Source: Verrucomicrobiia bacterium (lineage in GTDB: Bacteria > Verrucomicrobiota > Verrucomicrobiia > Limisphaerales > UBA1319). From it: a stretch of 8,974 nucleotides of DNA. A program made the position numbers and the translations under genes. The first letter of the stretch is position 1. The number at the start of each line of letters is the position of its first letter. Shown piece by piece: positions 1-6,916 of the stretch. The stretch is taken from contig JADGRT010000088.1 in the NCBI GenBank assembly GCA_017880715.1, forward strand, positions 1-8,974, given 5' to 3'. Under the pieces are notes generated by a model. The model saw nothing but the letters and a program-made list of their open reading frames with translations, searched no databases and was not told the origin of the DNA.

Positions 1-1692
1 CTGCAGTTTAAGCAGCTCGAGGCCCAACTGGTAATAAGCCCGGGCGTAATGGGGGACCAACCGATTGACTTCGCGTAATTGATCGGCCGCGCCGGCCGGA
101 TCGTTAAGGGCGTCGAGCAATTGACTGTAATTGGCATGGAGCAGCCAATCGTCGGGTGCCGTCGCCAGGGCCTGGCGATAGGTTTGGGCGGCCAGCTTGA
201 GCGCGTAGGGCTTGGTCTTCGGCCGCAGTTCGGTCAGTTGTTTTTCCCAACGGGCCACGTGGTTGGTGTGATCCAACTGGAGGGTGAAGGGGATATCGCG
301 CAGGCGGATGCCGATTTCCTCCAGGCCGTGCGATTGATTCCATGGCGTAAAGGCCAACTGCTGGGCGCAAGCATCTCGCGTGAGCCATTCCGGCTTGGCG
401 GATAACGCCGCCCGGGCCGGCAGCAGCGATGAGACCAGATTGGCCAGTTCTTTTGCGACCTGGTAATTGCCGTCGAAATTCAGGTGAACATGCTCATAAA
501 GAAATTCCTCGCCCGCGATTTGATGCGGGCTGCGTTGACCGATCCGGGTTTCGATCGGCAGAAAATGCACTCCGGCGCGGTTGGTGGCGTTTTTTTCGAG
601 CAGGTCGTTGATGCGGGAATCGGCTCGAAAGCGCAGGGCATCCAGGTCGCGCGCCAGCACGAAATGTTTTCGCGCCTCGGCGGGTTGGTCCAAGGCCAGC
701 CGAGCACGAGCCAATCGGAATTGCAGATCGGCGAATTGGGGATCGATCTCGGCGGCCTTCTGGAACCTTTCCACGGCTTCGCGGAACTGGCCGGCTGGTT
801 CCAACTGGACGCCGGCGTCGTAGTGCTGGTTCCAAAGTACCAGTTCGTCCGGTTTCAAATCCGACCGATGCAGCGAGGCGAACGGCGCGCAGTCTTTAAG
901 GTTGCTGACGACGGAACAGACGGCGACCTGGGCGCCGGAATCGACCCCGGCGCGCACGATGTCGCGGAGGTTCTCCTCAAAATGGCGATAAACCTTGGCC
1001 ATGCGCGGATCGTCCTGCCGAATCTTATACCGGGCGAACATGGCCATGCCGCCCCATTCTTCCTGGTCCGACTGGTTCAGACCGAGGATGCCGGGAAGTT
1101 TCTGGAACCATTGACCGATCCGTGTGGTTTTCAGAAAGATGGCCGCTCGAATGAAGGCCAGGTTGGGGGCTTGCAGGCCGAACACGGTGCCCGCGCCATA
1201 GGGGCCGACGACCTCGTTGTTGCCCATATAGACGATCCAGAGATCGCCTTGCTGGTGGGCGCACTCGGCGGCGATGCGGCGGATGACATGGGAATTGATG
1301 GCGGTGATGGCGACGTTAAGGACCTCGAAGCGAAGGGCCGGGTAACGGGCCCTAAGCAGAACTTCGAGTTGTCGAGAAAAGCTAAAGGCAATATCGGGAT
1401 CGCCTTGGGCGGCCGATTCGCCCAGCACGAAAATCCGATACGCACCAGGGGCTTTCCGGGCGGTGAATTGGACCGGTTCCGGATGGCGCGCCATGCCCCG
1501 CGGAAAGAACAGCCAGGTAAATCGAGGGTTTTCGCTGACGACCTCCCGATCCTGCTGGCGGCTCCTCAGGAAGAAGTGAGTGGCGTGGCCAAAGCCCGCT
1601 ATTCGCAACGCCAGTTCCAAGCAGAGCAAAAGCGCGGCGGGCACCAGCACCATGGCCGCACAACGAAAAATCCATAGGCGCATCGTTCGCAT
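1..1692 (-). CDS. Membrane-anchored SGNH/GDSL hydrolase with TPR repeats (partial, C-terminus beyond left edge)
   Basis: This frame is open for 564 codons from the ATG at 1692 down to base 1 with no stop, so the gene is cut by the window edge. Residues about 5-33 form one hydrophobic segment after a basic start, which fits a signal anchor. The SGNH blocks are visible. Block I is VLGES (nucleophile Ser93), block III is MGNNE (Asn159), and the block V-like EHVHLNFDGNY holds His403, with Glu400 where Asp is usual. Residues 285-355 form TPR-like helices (AGQFREAVERFQKAAEIDP) lying between blocks III and V. A second TPR stretch starts near 500 and runs off the window. Known SGNH enzymes are esterases or lipases acting on acyl or acetyl groups; the substrate here is unknown. 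A second ATG three codons in (1683) is possible. It follows metG on the same strand after 179 bases. The family call is firm, the function is not. Confidence 0.85.
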   Translation of the reverse strand, partial: MRTMRLWIFRCAAMVLVPAALLLCLELALRIAGFGHATHFFLRSRQQDREVVSENPRFTWLFFPRGMARHPEPVQFTARKAPGAYRIFVLGESAAQGDPDIAFSFSRQLEVLLRARYPALRFEVLNVAITAINSHVIRRIAAECAHQQGDLWIVYMGNNEVVGPYGAGTVFGLQAPNLAFIRAAIFLKTTRIGQWFQKLPGILGLNQSDQEEWGGMAMFARYKIRQDDPRMAKVYRHFEENLRDIVRAGVDSGAQVAVCSVVSNLKDCAPFASLHRSDLKPDELVLWNQHYDAGVQLEPAGQFREAVERFQKAAEIDPQFADLQFRLARARLALDQPAEARKHFVLARDLDALRFRADSRINDLLEKNATNRAGVHFLPIETRIGQRSPHQIAGEEFLYEHVHLNFDGNYQVAKELANLVSSLLPARAALSAKPEWLTRDACAQQLAFTPWNQSHGLEEIGIRLRDIPFTLQLDHTNHVARWEKQLTELRPKTKPYALKLAAQTYRQALATAPDDWLLHANYSQLLDALNDPAGAADQLREVNRLVPHYARAYYQLGLELLKLQ

Positions 1693-1871
1693 GCCGATGG
1701 CCGAAGATGCGGCGGACCGTTTAGGTACAACGACGGGTATCGTGGGCGGCGGCGGCGAGCGTTTTTTTTTCGATTTCAATGCGGAGCGTCTTGCGCGCGA
1801 GAGCTTACTCGGGTGTCAACCCTAGTCGCGGCGCGGTGGCCTTGGGATGGAATGCATCGGTGCGGTTCGGG
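1693..1871. other. Gap between metG and the SGNH gene
   Basis: No gene is seen here. On the minus strand there is a perfect TTGACA hexamer at 1814-1819, but nothing resembling a -10 box lies at the right distance, so it is weak evidence for a separate promoter. A run of nine T on the plus strand (1762-1770) follows a short GGC-triplet stretch. It reads as nine A on the coding strand, so it cannot be a U-tract terminator for metG. No strong hairpin was found after the metG stop, so read-through into the SGNH gene is possible. Confidence 0.4.
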
Positions 1872-3437
1872 CTATTTCGCCGGTTGGTCCTGGCGGGGGA
1901 ACAGTGGGGTTACCTCGCCCAAGGTCTGGCCTTGAGCCAGAGCGCCCCAAGCGGCGGCCGCCATCCGGTCCGGGGTTTCTTTCAATCCGAGTTGGGCATA
2001 GATGCGCGCGGCGGTTTCCGGAAGGAACGGCCAGAGCAACACGGCCAGCACCCGGCAAGTCTCGGCCAGGTTATAGAGCACTTCGTCCAGGCGCGCGGCT
2101 TGGGCGGGATCTTTGGCCAGCTTGAAGGGGGCCGTTTGATCCACATACTGATTGGCGCGCGTGACCAGGCCCCAGATGCTGACCAGGGCGGCCTGCAGCT
2201 CGTTGTTTTCGATGTGCCGTTTGGTTTCGGCGGCGGCTTTGGCGGCGTCGCTGGCTAGTTCGTCGGAGCGTTTTGGCACCCTCCCCTGACGATAGCGCTT
2301 GAGCATCGAGAGGGAGCGATTAACCAGGTTGCCCAAGCCGTTGGCCAGCTCGGCATGATACCGTGACTGGAAGCCGGCATCGGTCCAGTTGCCGTCCGGG
2401 CCGACCGCGAGTTCGCGCAGCACGTAAAAGCGGAAGGCATCGAGGCCCCATTTGTCGATGACGGCGATGGGATCCACGACGTTGCCCGTGGATTTGCTCA
2501 TTTTCTGGCCGTCCTTTTGCCACCAGCCGTGCACCACCAGTTGTCGTGGCAGCGGCAGCCCCATGGCTTTGAGCATGATGGGCCAGTACACGGCGTGGAA
2601 TTTAAGAATGTCCTTGCCCACGACCTGCACGTCCGCGGGCCAGAGCTCAAGGGCGGGCGTGTTCGGACGCGGCGGCAGGTTCAGCGCCTGCAGGACCAAG
2701 GGATCGTTGTATGCGGCCGGCAGGGTGACGTAATTCGAAAGGGCATCGAACCAGACGTACGTGACAAAGCCTGGGTCGAAGGGGAATGGGATGCCCCAGT
2801 TCAGCCGCGACGATGGCCGGCTGACGCAGAGATCTTCAAGTATGTTGTTCTTCAGGAACCCAAGCACTTCGTTGCGGCGGTAATCGGGGTAGATGAAGTC
2901 CGGGTGGGTTTCGATGTAATCGATCAGCCAGGCTTGGTGCTCTTTCAGCCTGAAATAGTAATTCTCCTCAACCAATTCGACCACCTCGCCATAGAAAGGA
3001 TCGAACGAGCCGTCGGGCCGGCGATCTCTTTCGGTGAGGAACGTTTCCTCCTTGGTGGAATAGAAACCGGCGTAAGGGGCCCGGTAGAAATGGCCGGCGG
3101 CGTGCAATTTGGCAAGAATAGCCTGCACGACATCCTTGTGACGGGACTCGGTGGTGCGGATGAAATCGTTGTGGGACAGGTTAAGCCGGGTCACAAACCG
3201 TTGCCAGACCGCGGCCAATTCATCGCAGTAGGCCTGCGGTGTTTTGCCTTCGGCCTGGGCCGCCTGCTGGACCTTTTGACCATGTTCATCGTTACCGGTG
3301 AGAAAAAAGACCTCTTGATTTAGGCTGCGATGGGCGCGGGCCAGGACATCGGTGACCACCTTTTCGTAGGCGTGTCCCAGATGCGGCTGGCCGTTCACAT
3401 AATCGATGGCCGTCGTTAAATAGAATCGTTTGCTCAT
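1872..3437 (-). CDS. metG: Methionyl-tRNA synthetase, zinc-less short form
   Basis: This class I aminoacyl-tRNA synthetase charges tRNA-Met with methionine in the cytoplasm. The 521-residue protein has the HIGH-type signature HLGH at 19-22 and a perfect KMSKS loop at 312-316. It also has the MetRS-typical stretches FFLTGNDEHG (44-53), SRLNWGIPFPFD (210-221) and YVWFDALSNY (227-236). The connective-peptide region (about 122-163) has the pattern of the single-knuckle Bacillus-type enzyme, but the zinc cysteines are replaced: YSTKEETF stands where YCxxCExF is usual, and the second pair is also absent. The C-terminal Trbp111-like tRNA-binding domain found in longer MetRS proteins (about 650 residues or more) is missing. 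The anticodon-binding helical domain runs from about 350 to the end. The start is supported by the alignment of MSKRFYLTTAIDYVNGQPHLGH with the family N-terminus. No clear ribosome binding site precedes it. It is the only MetRS in the window. Confidence 0.97.
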   Translation of the reverse strand: MSKRFYLTTAIDYVNGQPHLGHAYEKVVTDVLARAHRSLNQEVFFLTGNDEHGQKVQQAAQAEGKTPQAYCDELAAVWQRFVTRLNLSHNDFIRTTESRHKDVVQAILAKLHAAGHFYRAPYAGFYSTKEETFLTERDRRPDGSFDPFYGEVVELVEENYYFRLKEHQAWLIDYIETHPDFIYPDYRRNEVLGFLKNNILEDLCVSRPSSRLNWGIPFPFDPGFVTYVWFDALSNYVTLPAAYNDPLVLQALNLPPRPNTPALELWPADVQVVGKDILKFHAVYWPIMLKAMGLPLPRQLVVHGWWQKDGQKMSKSTGNVVDPIAVIDKWGLDAFRFYVLRELAVGPDGNWTDAGFQSRYHAELANGLGNLVNRSLSMLKRYRQGRVPKRSDELASDAAKAAAETKRHIENNELQAALVSIWGLVTRANQYVDQTAPFKLAKDPAQAARLDEVLYNLAETCRVLAVLLWPFLPETAARIYAQLGLKETPDRMAAAAWGALAQGQTLGEVTPLFPRQDQPAK

Positions 3438-3453
3438 GGCAGGCGGCAGCTTG

Positions 3454-3466
3454 CCTGATTATCAGG
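3454..3466. promoter_or_regulatory. 13-base palindrome upstream of metG
   Basis: CCTGAT-T-ATCAGG is a perfect inverted repeat with a single central base, ending 17 bases upstream of the metG start codon. On the metG strand it contains GATAAT (3458-3463), which could be a -10 box, although no good -35 box lies at the usual distance. It may be an operator, a short hairpin in the leader, or chance. Confidence 0.3.
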
Positions 3467-3586
3467 GCGTTGGCAATCGCCGCGATATCACAACGGGGGG
3501 CGGCTTGGCCGAGCGTCCGTAGCTTGCAGAGCGCGGCAGTGTTTGGAGCACTAGCCGCCGTTCGTCCGAAGCAAATAAAATGTCCG

Positions 3587-3601
3587 TCCTTCGACGAAGG
3601 A
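3587..3601. repeat. 15-base palindrome TCCTTCG-A-CGAAGGA
   Basis: Two perfect 7-base arms surround one central base. It lies between divergent genes, so it does not terminate either of them, and there is no T-run after it on either strand. It could be a binding site for an unknown regulator; no second copy was seen in the window. Confidence 0.35.
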
Positions 3602-3639
3602 ATTGGACTTCATCCTGAACCACGTCATCAAATACCGCC

Positions 3640-3667
3640 TCGACCCAAGATAAATACGCGCGACAAT
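3640..3667 (+). promoter_or_regulatory. Candidate promoter of the PaaX-like gene, overlapping element A
   Basis: A -35-like TCGACC at 3640-3645 (four of six consensus bases) is separated by 16 bases from a -10-like GACAAT at 3662-3667 (four of six). The match is weak alone. The same GACAAT sits at the same place in element B, where a perfect TTGACA stands 16 bases before it. The -10 box falls inside the left arm of element A, so a protein bound there would block RNA polymerase. Confidence 0.35.
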
Positions 3668-3697
3668 ACAATTAACGGCCGTACTTTTTATTGTCGC
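3660..3697. promoter_or_regulatory. Operator-like 38-base dyad element A
   Basis: Arms GCGACAATA (3660-3668) and TATTGTCGC (3689-3697) are perfect inverted repeats. The interior is symmetric about the same centre (3678/3679) through ACGGCCGT at 3675-3682. Overall 15 of 19 positions pair. It ends 31 bases before the start codon of the PaaX-like gene. Its arms are identical to those of element B and the inner CGTACTTT is shared, while the rest of the interior differs. This is the pattern of a binding site for a dimeric or tetrameric regulator. The neighbouring PaaX-like protein is the obvious candidate binder, by inference from position. Confidence 0.7.
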
Positions 3698-3728
3698 CTT
3701 TGTTCCTGGTTTTAGTCATTCTTCGTAT

Positions 3729-4514
3729 ATGGACACCAAGACTGAAGAACTCCTCTGCATGTTGCTCTGGGCATGTGAAACCTTCTCGCGGCCCACGTTC
3801 CGCAACTTGACCGAATCATTCGAGGGCTGGGCTTACCGCAACGGCTTTCTTCGCCAGTTGCAGCGGTTGGAAAAACAGCAGTGGATCGAACGCTCGCCCG
3901 GCAAAACCGGCGACCGCCTTCACTGTCTGACCGAGGCGGGCCGGCTCCAGGCCTTGGGCGGACGCGATCCTGAGGCGTGCTGGAACCGTCGCTGGGACGG
4001 ACGTTGGCGCTTGGCGCTCTTCGATGTTCCGGAAGTTCGCACCGCCGACCGGCACCGGCTTCGCTATTACCTCCGAAGCCGGGGCTTCGGATGCCTGCAA
4101 AACAGCGTCTGGATTACTCCGAATCCAGTGAACGAGGAGCGCGTCCGGCTTGCTGATGGCCCGGTGAATGTCGGAACGCTCATCCTGCTCGAAGCCCGAC
4201 CCTGCGCCGGCGAAACCGACGCGCAGATTGTCGCCGGCGCGTGGGATTTCGCCGACCTCAACAAACGCTACGCGGCGCACCAAACTGTCCTGGCACGACG
4301 TCCACTCCGGTCGCTTGACAGCAAAGAGGCGGCCCAGGCCTTTTACGGTTGGTTTCAGTCGGAGCGGGAGGCATGGGGGGACGCCATGGAGCGCGATCCG
4401 TTGCTGCCGGAAGCCCTTTTGCCGCCTGGCTATGCGGGTCGGGAGGCTTGGCGACACCGGCTTGAGGCGATGGCCGAAGCCGGGAAACAGATGCGAGCGT
4501 TTGACAGGCTTTAA
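3729..4514 (+). CDS. PaaX-family transcriptional regulator
   Basis: This 261-residue protein has the three-part layout of PaaX, the repressor of phenylacetate catabolism. Residues 1-78 form a winged-helix domain (FLRQLQRLEKQQWIERS, then GDRLHCLTEAG as the wing). Residues about 90-165 carry the Cas2-like central domain with WRLALFDVPE (93-102), RHRLRYYLRSRGFG (108-121) and LQNSVWITP (123-131). Residues 170-261 match the PaaX C-terminal domain with WDFADLNKRYAAH (172-184) and DPLLPEALLPPGYAG (223-237). E. coli PaaX is somewhat longer (about 316 residues) and responds to phenylacetyl-CoA. No phenylacetate gene lies in this window, so the effector may differ. The gene is flanked by two near-identical palindromes, one 31 bases before its start and one 6 bases after its stop, which suggests autoregulation and control of the GH51 gene downstream. 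No Shine-Dalgarno sequence is seen. Family assignment is strong; the target genes are inferred. Confidence 0.9.
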   Translation: MDTKTEELLCMLLWACETFSRPTFRNLTESFEGWAYRNGFLRQLQRLEKQQWIERSPGKTGDRLHCLTEAGRLQALGGRDPEACWNRRWDGRWRLALFDVPEVRTADRHRLRYYLRSRGFGCLQNSVWITPNPVNEERVRLADGPVNVGTLILLEARPCAGETDAQIVAGAWDFADLNKRYAAHQTVLARRPLRSLDSKEAAQAFYGWFQSEREAWGDAMERDPLLPEALLPPGYAGREAWRHRLEAMAEAGKQMRAFDRL

Positions 4515-4528
4515 TTCGGCGCGACAAT
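4501..4528 (+). promoter_or_regulatory. Candidate promoter for the GH51 gene, overlapping element B
   Basis: A perfect -35 hexamer TTGACA (4501-4506) is followed after 16 bases by GACAAT (4523-4528), which matches four of six -10 bases. The -35 box overlaps the last codons of the PaaX-like gene and the -10 box lies in the left arm of element B. Transcription would begin near 4535, inside the element, and leave a leader of about 120 bases before the GH51 start. Confidence 0.45.
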
Positions 4529-4558
4529 ATATGGTACGGTCGTACTTTATATTGTCGC
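4521..4558. promoter_or_regulatory. Operator-like 38-base dyad element B
   Basis: The arms GCGACAATA (4521-4529) and TATTGTCGC (4550-4558) are the same as in element A. Here 16 of 19 positions pair around the centre 4539/4540, and one further pair (C4520/G4559) extends it. The inner half-sites carry GTACGG on the left and CGTAC on the right. The element starts 6 bases after the PaaX-like stop codon and ends 96 bases before the GH51 start. As RNA it could fold into a hairpin, but no T-run follows, so a DNA-binding role is more likely than termination. Confidence 0.7.
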
Positions 4559-4568
4559 GTCCATTGTG

Positions 4569-4583
4569 CAGGCGCAACGCCTG
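4569..4583. repeat. Small hairpin in the GH51 leader
   Basis: CAGGCG-CAA-CGCCTG forms a perfect 6-base stem with a 3-base loop, extendable by one G-T pair. It lies 71 bases before the GH51 start and would be in its leader RNA if the promoter at element B is real. No T-run follows. It might be a weak terminator for the PaaX-like gene or a structural leader element. Confidence 0.3.
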
Positions 4584-4654
4584 TTGACCGCCGTTCGGTT
4601 GGCTGGCGCTCGCTCGATTGAACAGGTGCGCGCCGCCTTGATTAAGAATGGATT

Positions 4655-6838
4655 ATGAAGACGCAAAATCAACAGGGCCTCCCGGCCTTTTGGGTCATCC
4701 TAATGCTGGGGGCGATGGCTCGAGCCGCCGTTCCACCAACGGCCGATTTGGAGTCAACCGTGCGGGTGCGAGTGCAGGCCCTGTCGGCTTATCCCATTCC
4801 ACGCTTTATTACCGGCAAATTTTGCGAGCATCTGGGTGCCAACATATATAATGGCATGGACGCGCAAATCCTGCGAAACCCCACGCTGGCGGATTATCCG
4901 TTTGGGACCGGTCAAACAACGCCGGATGGCGTGACCACATTCCAATATGACCGGGAACAAATCGCCCGTGAAATCCGCCGACAAGCCACACCTCGCGGAT
5001 GGCCGGAGCCGGACATCGAACGGATGATCGAAGCGTACCGCGACGGTCTGGCCTGTGGGTGGACGCGCGAAGGAACACGCGAGGCCGTTCAGGTGAGTCC
5101 GGACAGCGGATCGAATGGGGGACGGGCGCAACGCATTCAGGTCCAGGCAGGTAGGCAGGGGATCTCGCAATGGACGTATTTGCCGCTGCATCGGATCAGG
5201 GAATACGAGTTTGAGGTTTACGCGCGGTCCATCGGCATGGCATCGCTGACAGTGGCATTATATCCCGCTGGAGCCAAGGTGGCTTGCGCCTCGGCCGCGA
5301 TCGAAGGGCTTTCGCCTTCATGGAAAGTTTTCAAGGGATCGCTGCGGGTGCCGGCGGACATGCCGGCCGATCCGGCGTACCGGTTTTCGCTGGTCGCCGG
5401 TGGGGCGGGGCAGTTCGTGGTGGGGCGTGTGTTGTTGCGGCCCACCGATCATATCAACGGGGCGGATCCCGACGTGGTTCGTTTGCTCAAGGAGTCGCGG
5501 TTGCCGATTCTCCGCTGGCCGGGTGGCAATTTCGTGAGTGGTTATCATTGGGAGGATGGCGTGGGACCTTTGGAGCAGCGGCCAACCCGGCCCAATTACG
5601 CCTGGGGCGGGGTGGAAACGCATTATTTCGGCACTGATGAATTCATTGCCTTTTGCCGGGCCGTGGGTTGCGAGCCGATGATTTGCGTGAACGCGGGCAA
5701 CGGCACGCCGGAAGAAGCGGCGCGTTGGATCGAATACTGCAACGGCCCAGTGTCGTCGCCGATGGGGGCGCGTCGGGCGGCCAACGGTCATCCCAAGCCG
5801 TATGGGGTGAGGCATTGGGAAGTGGGAAATGAACTATGGGGCCGGTGGCAGGTGCATTGGACCACGGCAAGCGGTTATGTGGATCGTTATCTTCAATTTG
5901 CGCCGGCCATGCGGGCGGCCGATGCAAATCTGGAACTTTACGCCTGTGGCGCGCCGGTCTTTTGGGGAAAAGCCTGGAACGACACGCTGATCAACGGCAC
6001 GGCTGCGCAATTGAAAACCACGACCGACCATCCCTTGATTGGTGGTACCGTGTCGCCGACGGTGGAGCCGTTGGATGTTTACCGCGATTTCATGGCGGTG
6101 CCCAAGGAACTCGAACGGAGATGGACCGGCTTGCGACAGGACATGCAGAAGGCCGGGATCAGCGATCCCCACCTGGCGGTGACCGAATTGCAGATGTTTG
6201 CCCACCTGGGACCCAAGCCGGAAGGCAACGCGCCGGTTCGGCTGACCGGCGAAAACCTGGTCAATCCGGGGACCCTCGCCGAGGCCCTGTACGACGTGCT
6301 GATCTATCATGCGGCGATTCGGCTCAATCCATTTGTGACCATGGTCACGCACTCAGCGACCGTCAATCATGGCGGCGGTCTGCGCAAAGAACGCGAGCGA
6401 GTTTATGCGAACCCGTGTTATTACGCGCAGGCGGCATTCGCGGAGTTTGGCGGGGCGACACCGGTGGCGGTTGACGTGAAGGCGCCGGAGGAACAGGCGC
6501 CGCTGGTGTTGCCGGAGCTTAAAAATGCGACGAAGGAGTGCCGTTATGATGCCGTGGACGCGATGGCCGCAGTGGCGGTGGATGGGAGTTTGCTGATTTC
6601 GCTGGTGCATCGAGGATCGGCGGGGCCGATTCGAGTAACTGTCGCCTGGGACGATTTTCCGGCCGCCGGGCAGGCGGAATTGTTGACGCTCTCGGCAGCG
6701 GCGCCTTGGGCGGTCAACACCTTGAGGCAGCCGGAAGCGGTCAAGCCGGTTCGCGCCTCGTTGCCTGTGCGCGATGGGAAATGCGAGGTTGCGTTGCAGC
6801 CATATAGTTTTGTGAAAGTGAAGATTCCGCGGCGCTGA
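4655..6838 (+). CDS. Secreted GH51 alpha-L-arabinofuranosidase
   Basis: This enzyme is predicted to remove terminal alpha-L-arabinofuranosyl groups from arabinan or arabinoxylan by a retaining mechanism outside the cytoplasm. Residues 1-24 form a signal peptide (hydrophobic AFWVILMLGA, then ARA before AVPP). The GH51 start signature GKFCEHLGANIY lies at 54-65. The barrel shows the hallmark RWPGGNFVSGYHWEDGVGP (287-305), FGTDEFIAFCRAVG (325-338) and ICVNAGNGTPEEAARWIEYCN (343-363). The acid/base is Glu393 in WEVGNELWGRWQ (388-399) and the likely nucleophile is Glu511 in VTELQ. Residues about 140-262 look like an inserted beta-sandwich resembling carbohydrate-binding modules, and the C-terminal sandwich runs from about 620 to 727. 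The 727-residue length exceeds intracellular GH51 enzymes (about 500) because of this insert and the export signal. A GH51 endoglucanase activity cannot be excluded. The gene lies 96 bases beyond palindrome B and is followed after 78 bases by the TatD-like gene. Confidence 0.92.
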   Translation: MKTQNQQGLPAFWVILMLGAMARAAVPPTADLESTVRVRVQALSAYPIPRFITGKFCEHLGANIYNGMDAQILRNPTLADYPFGTGQTTPDGVTTFQYDREQIAREIRRQATPRGWPEPDIERMIEAYRDGLACGWTREGTREAVQVSPDSGSNGGRAQRIQVQAGRQGISQWTYLPLHRIREYEFEVYARSIGMASLTVALYPAGAKVACASAAIEGLSPSWKVFKGSLRVPADMPADPAYRFSLVAGGAGQFVVGRVLLRPTDHINGADPDVVRLLKESRLPILRWPGGNFVSGYHWEDGVGPLEQRPTRPNYAWGGVETHYFGTDEFIAFCRAVGCEPMICVNAGNGTPEEAARWIEYCNGPVSSPMGARRAANGHPKPYGVRHWEVGNELWGRWQVHWTTASGYVDRYLQFAPAMRAADANLELYACGAPVFWGKAWNDTLINGTAAQLKTTTDHPLIGGTVSPTVEPLDVYRDFMAVPKELERRWTGLRQDMQKAGISDPHLAVTELQMFAHLGPKPEGNAPVRLTGENLVNPGTLAEALYDVLIYHAAIRLNPFVTMVTHSATVNHGGGLRKERERVYANPCYYAQAAFAEFGGATPVAVDVKAPEEQAPLVLPELKNATKECRYDAVDAMAAVAVDGSLLISLVHRGSAGPIRVTVAWDDFPAAGQAELLTLSAAAPWAVNTLRQPEAVKPVRASLPVRDGKCEVALQPYSFVKVKIPRR

Positions 6839-6916
6839 GCAGCCTGGATCCTTGGCAGTTACTAAGATCCGAACCGGCTAAAGCGTGGCCACCGAACATC
6901 GCCGGGTATTTCAGAT

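Larger units (their letters stand above)
3438..3728. other. Divergent intergenic region between metG and the PaaX-like gene
   Basis: These 291 bases hold no gene that I can support. They contain three dyad elements listed separately: a 13-base palindrome close to the metG start, a 15-base palindrome at 3587-3601, and the 38-base operator-like element A next to the PaaX-like gene. Promoters for both divergent genes should lie here. Short open frames exist but lack any recognisable protein pattern. Confidence 0.6.

Noticed and set aside
535..1120. A 12-base repeat TTGACCGATCCG occurring twice in the SGNH gene
   Set aside because: Both copies lie in frame and encode the same short TRIGQ-type peptide; the match is short enough to be coincidence.
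484..1677. A 397-codon open frame on the plus strand
   Set aside because: It is antisense to the SGNH-TPR gene, whose minus-strand frame shows catalytic motifs, a membrane anchor and TPRs. The plus-strand translation has no recognisable family pattern and reflects GC-rich codon bias.
1762..1770. Nine-T run as an intrinsic terminator
   Set aside because: It is on the plus strand, where no gene ends, and no stable hairpin precedes it. For the minus-strand genes it is an A-run.
2517..3323. A 268-codon open frame on the plus strand
   Set aside because: It lies wholly antisense to metG, which has unmistakable HIGH and KMSKS motifs.
3996..4224. A Cas2-like domain as a sign of a CRISPR system
   Set aside because: The central domain of PaaX proteins shares the Cas2 fold. 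There is no repeat array and no other cas gene here.
3660..4558. The paired palindromes as ends of an insertion sequence
   Set aside because: Each element is itself symmetric rather than half of a terminal inverted repeat. The gene between them is a regulator, not a transposase, and no target duplication is seen. A binding-site pair explains them better.
3816..4577. A 253-codon open frame on the minus strand
   Set aside because: It is antisense to the PaaX-like gene and runs through element B; the plus-strand protein matches all three PaaX domains.
5836..6474. A 212-codon plus-strand frame and its antisense partner inside the GH51 gene
   Set aside because: Both are shifted or antisense frames within the catalytic domain of the GH51 enzyme.
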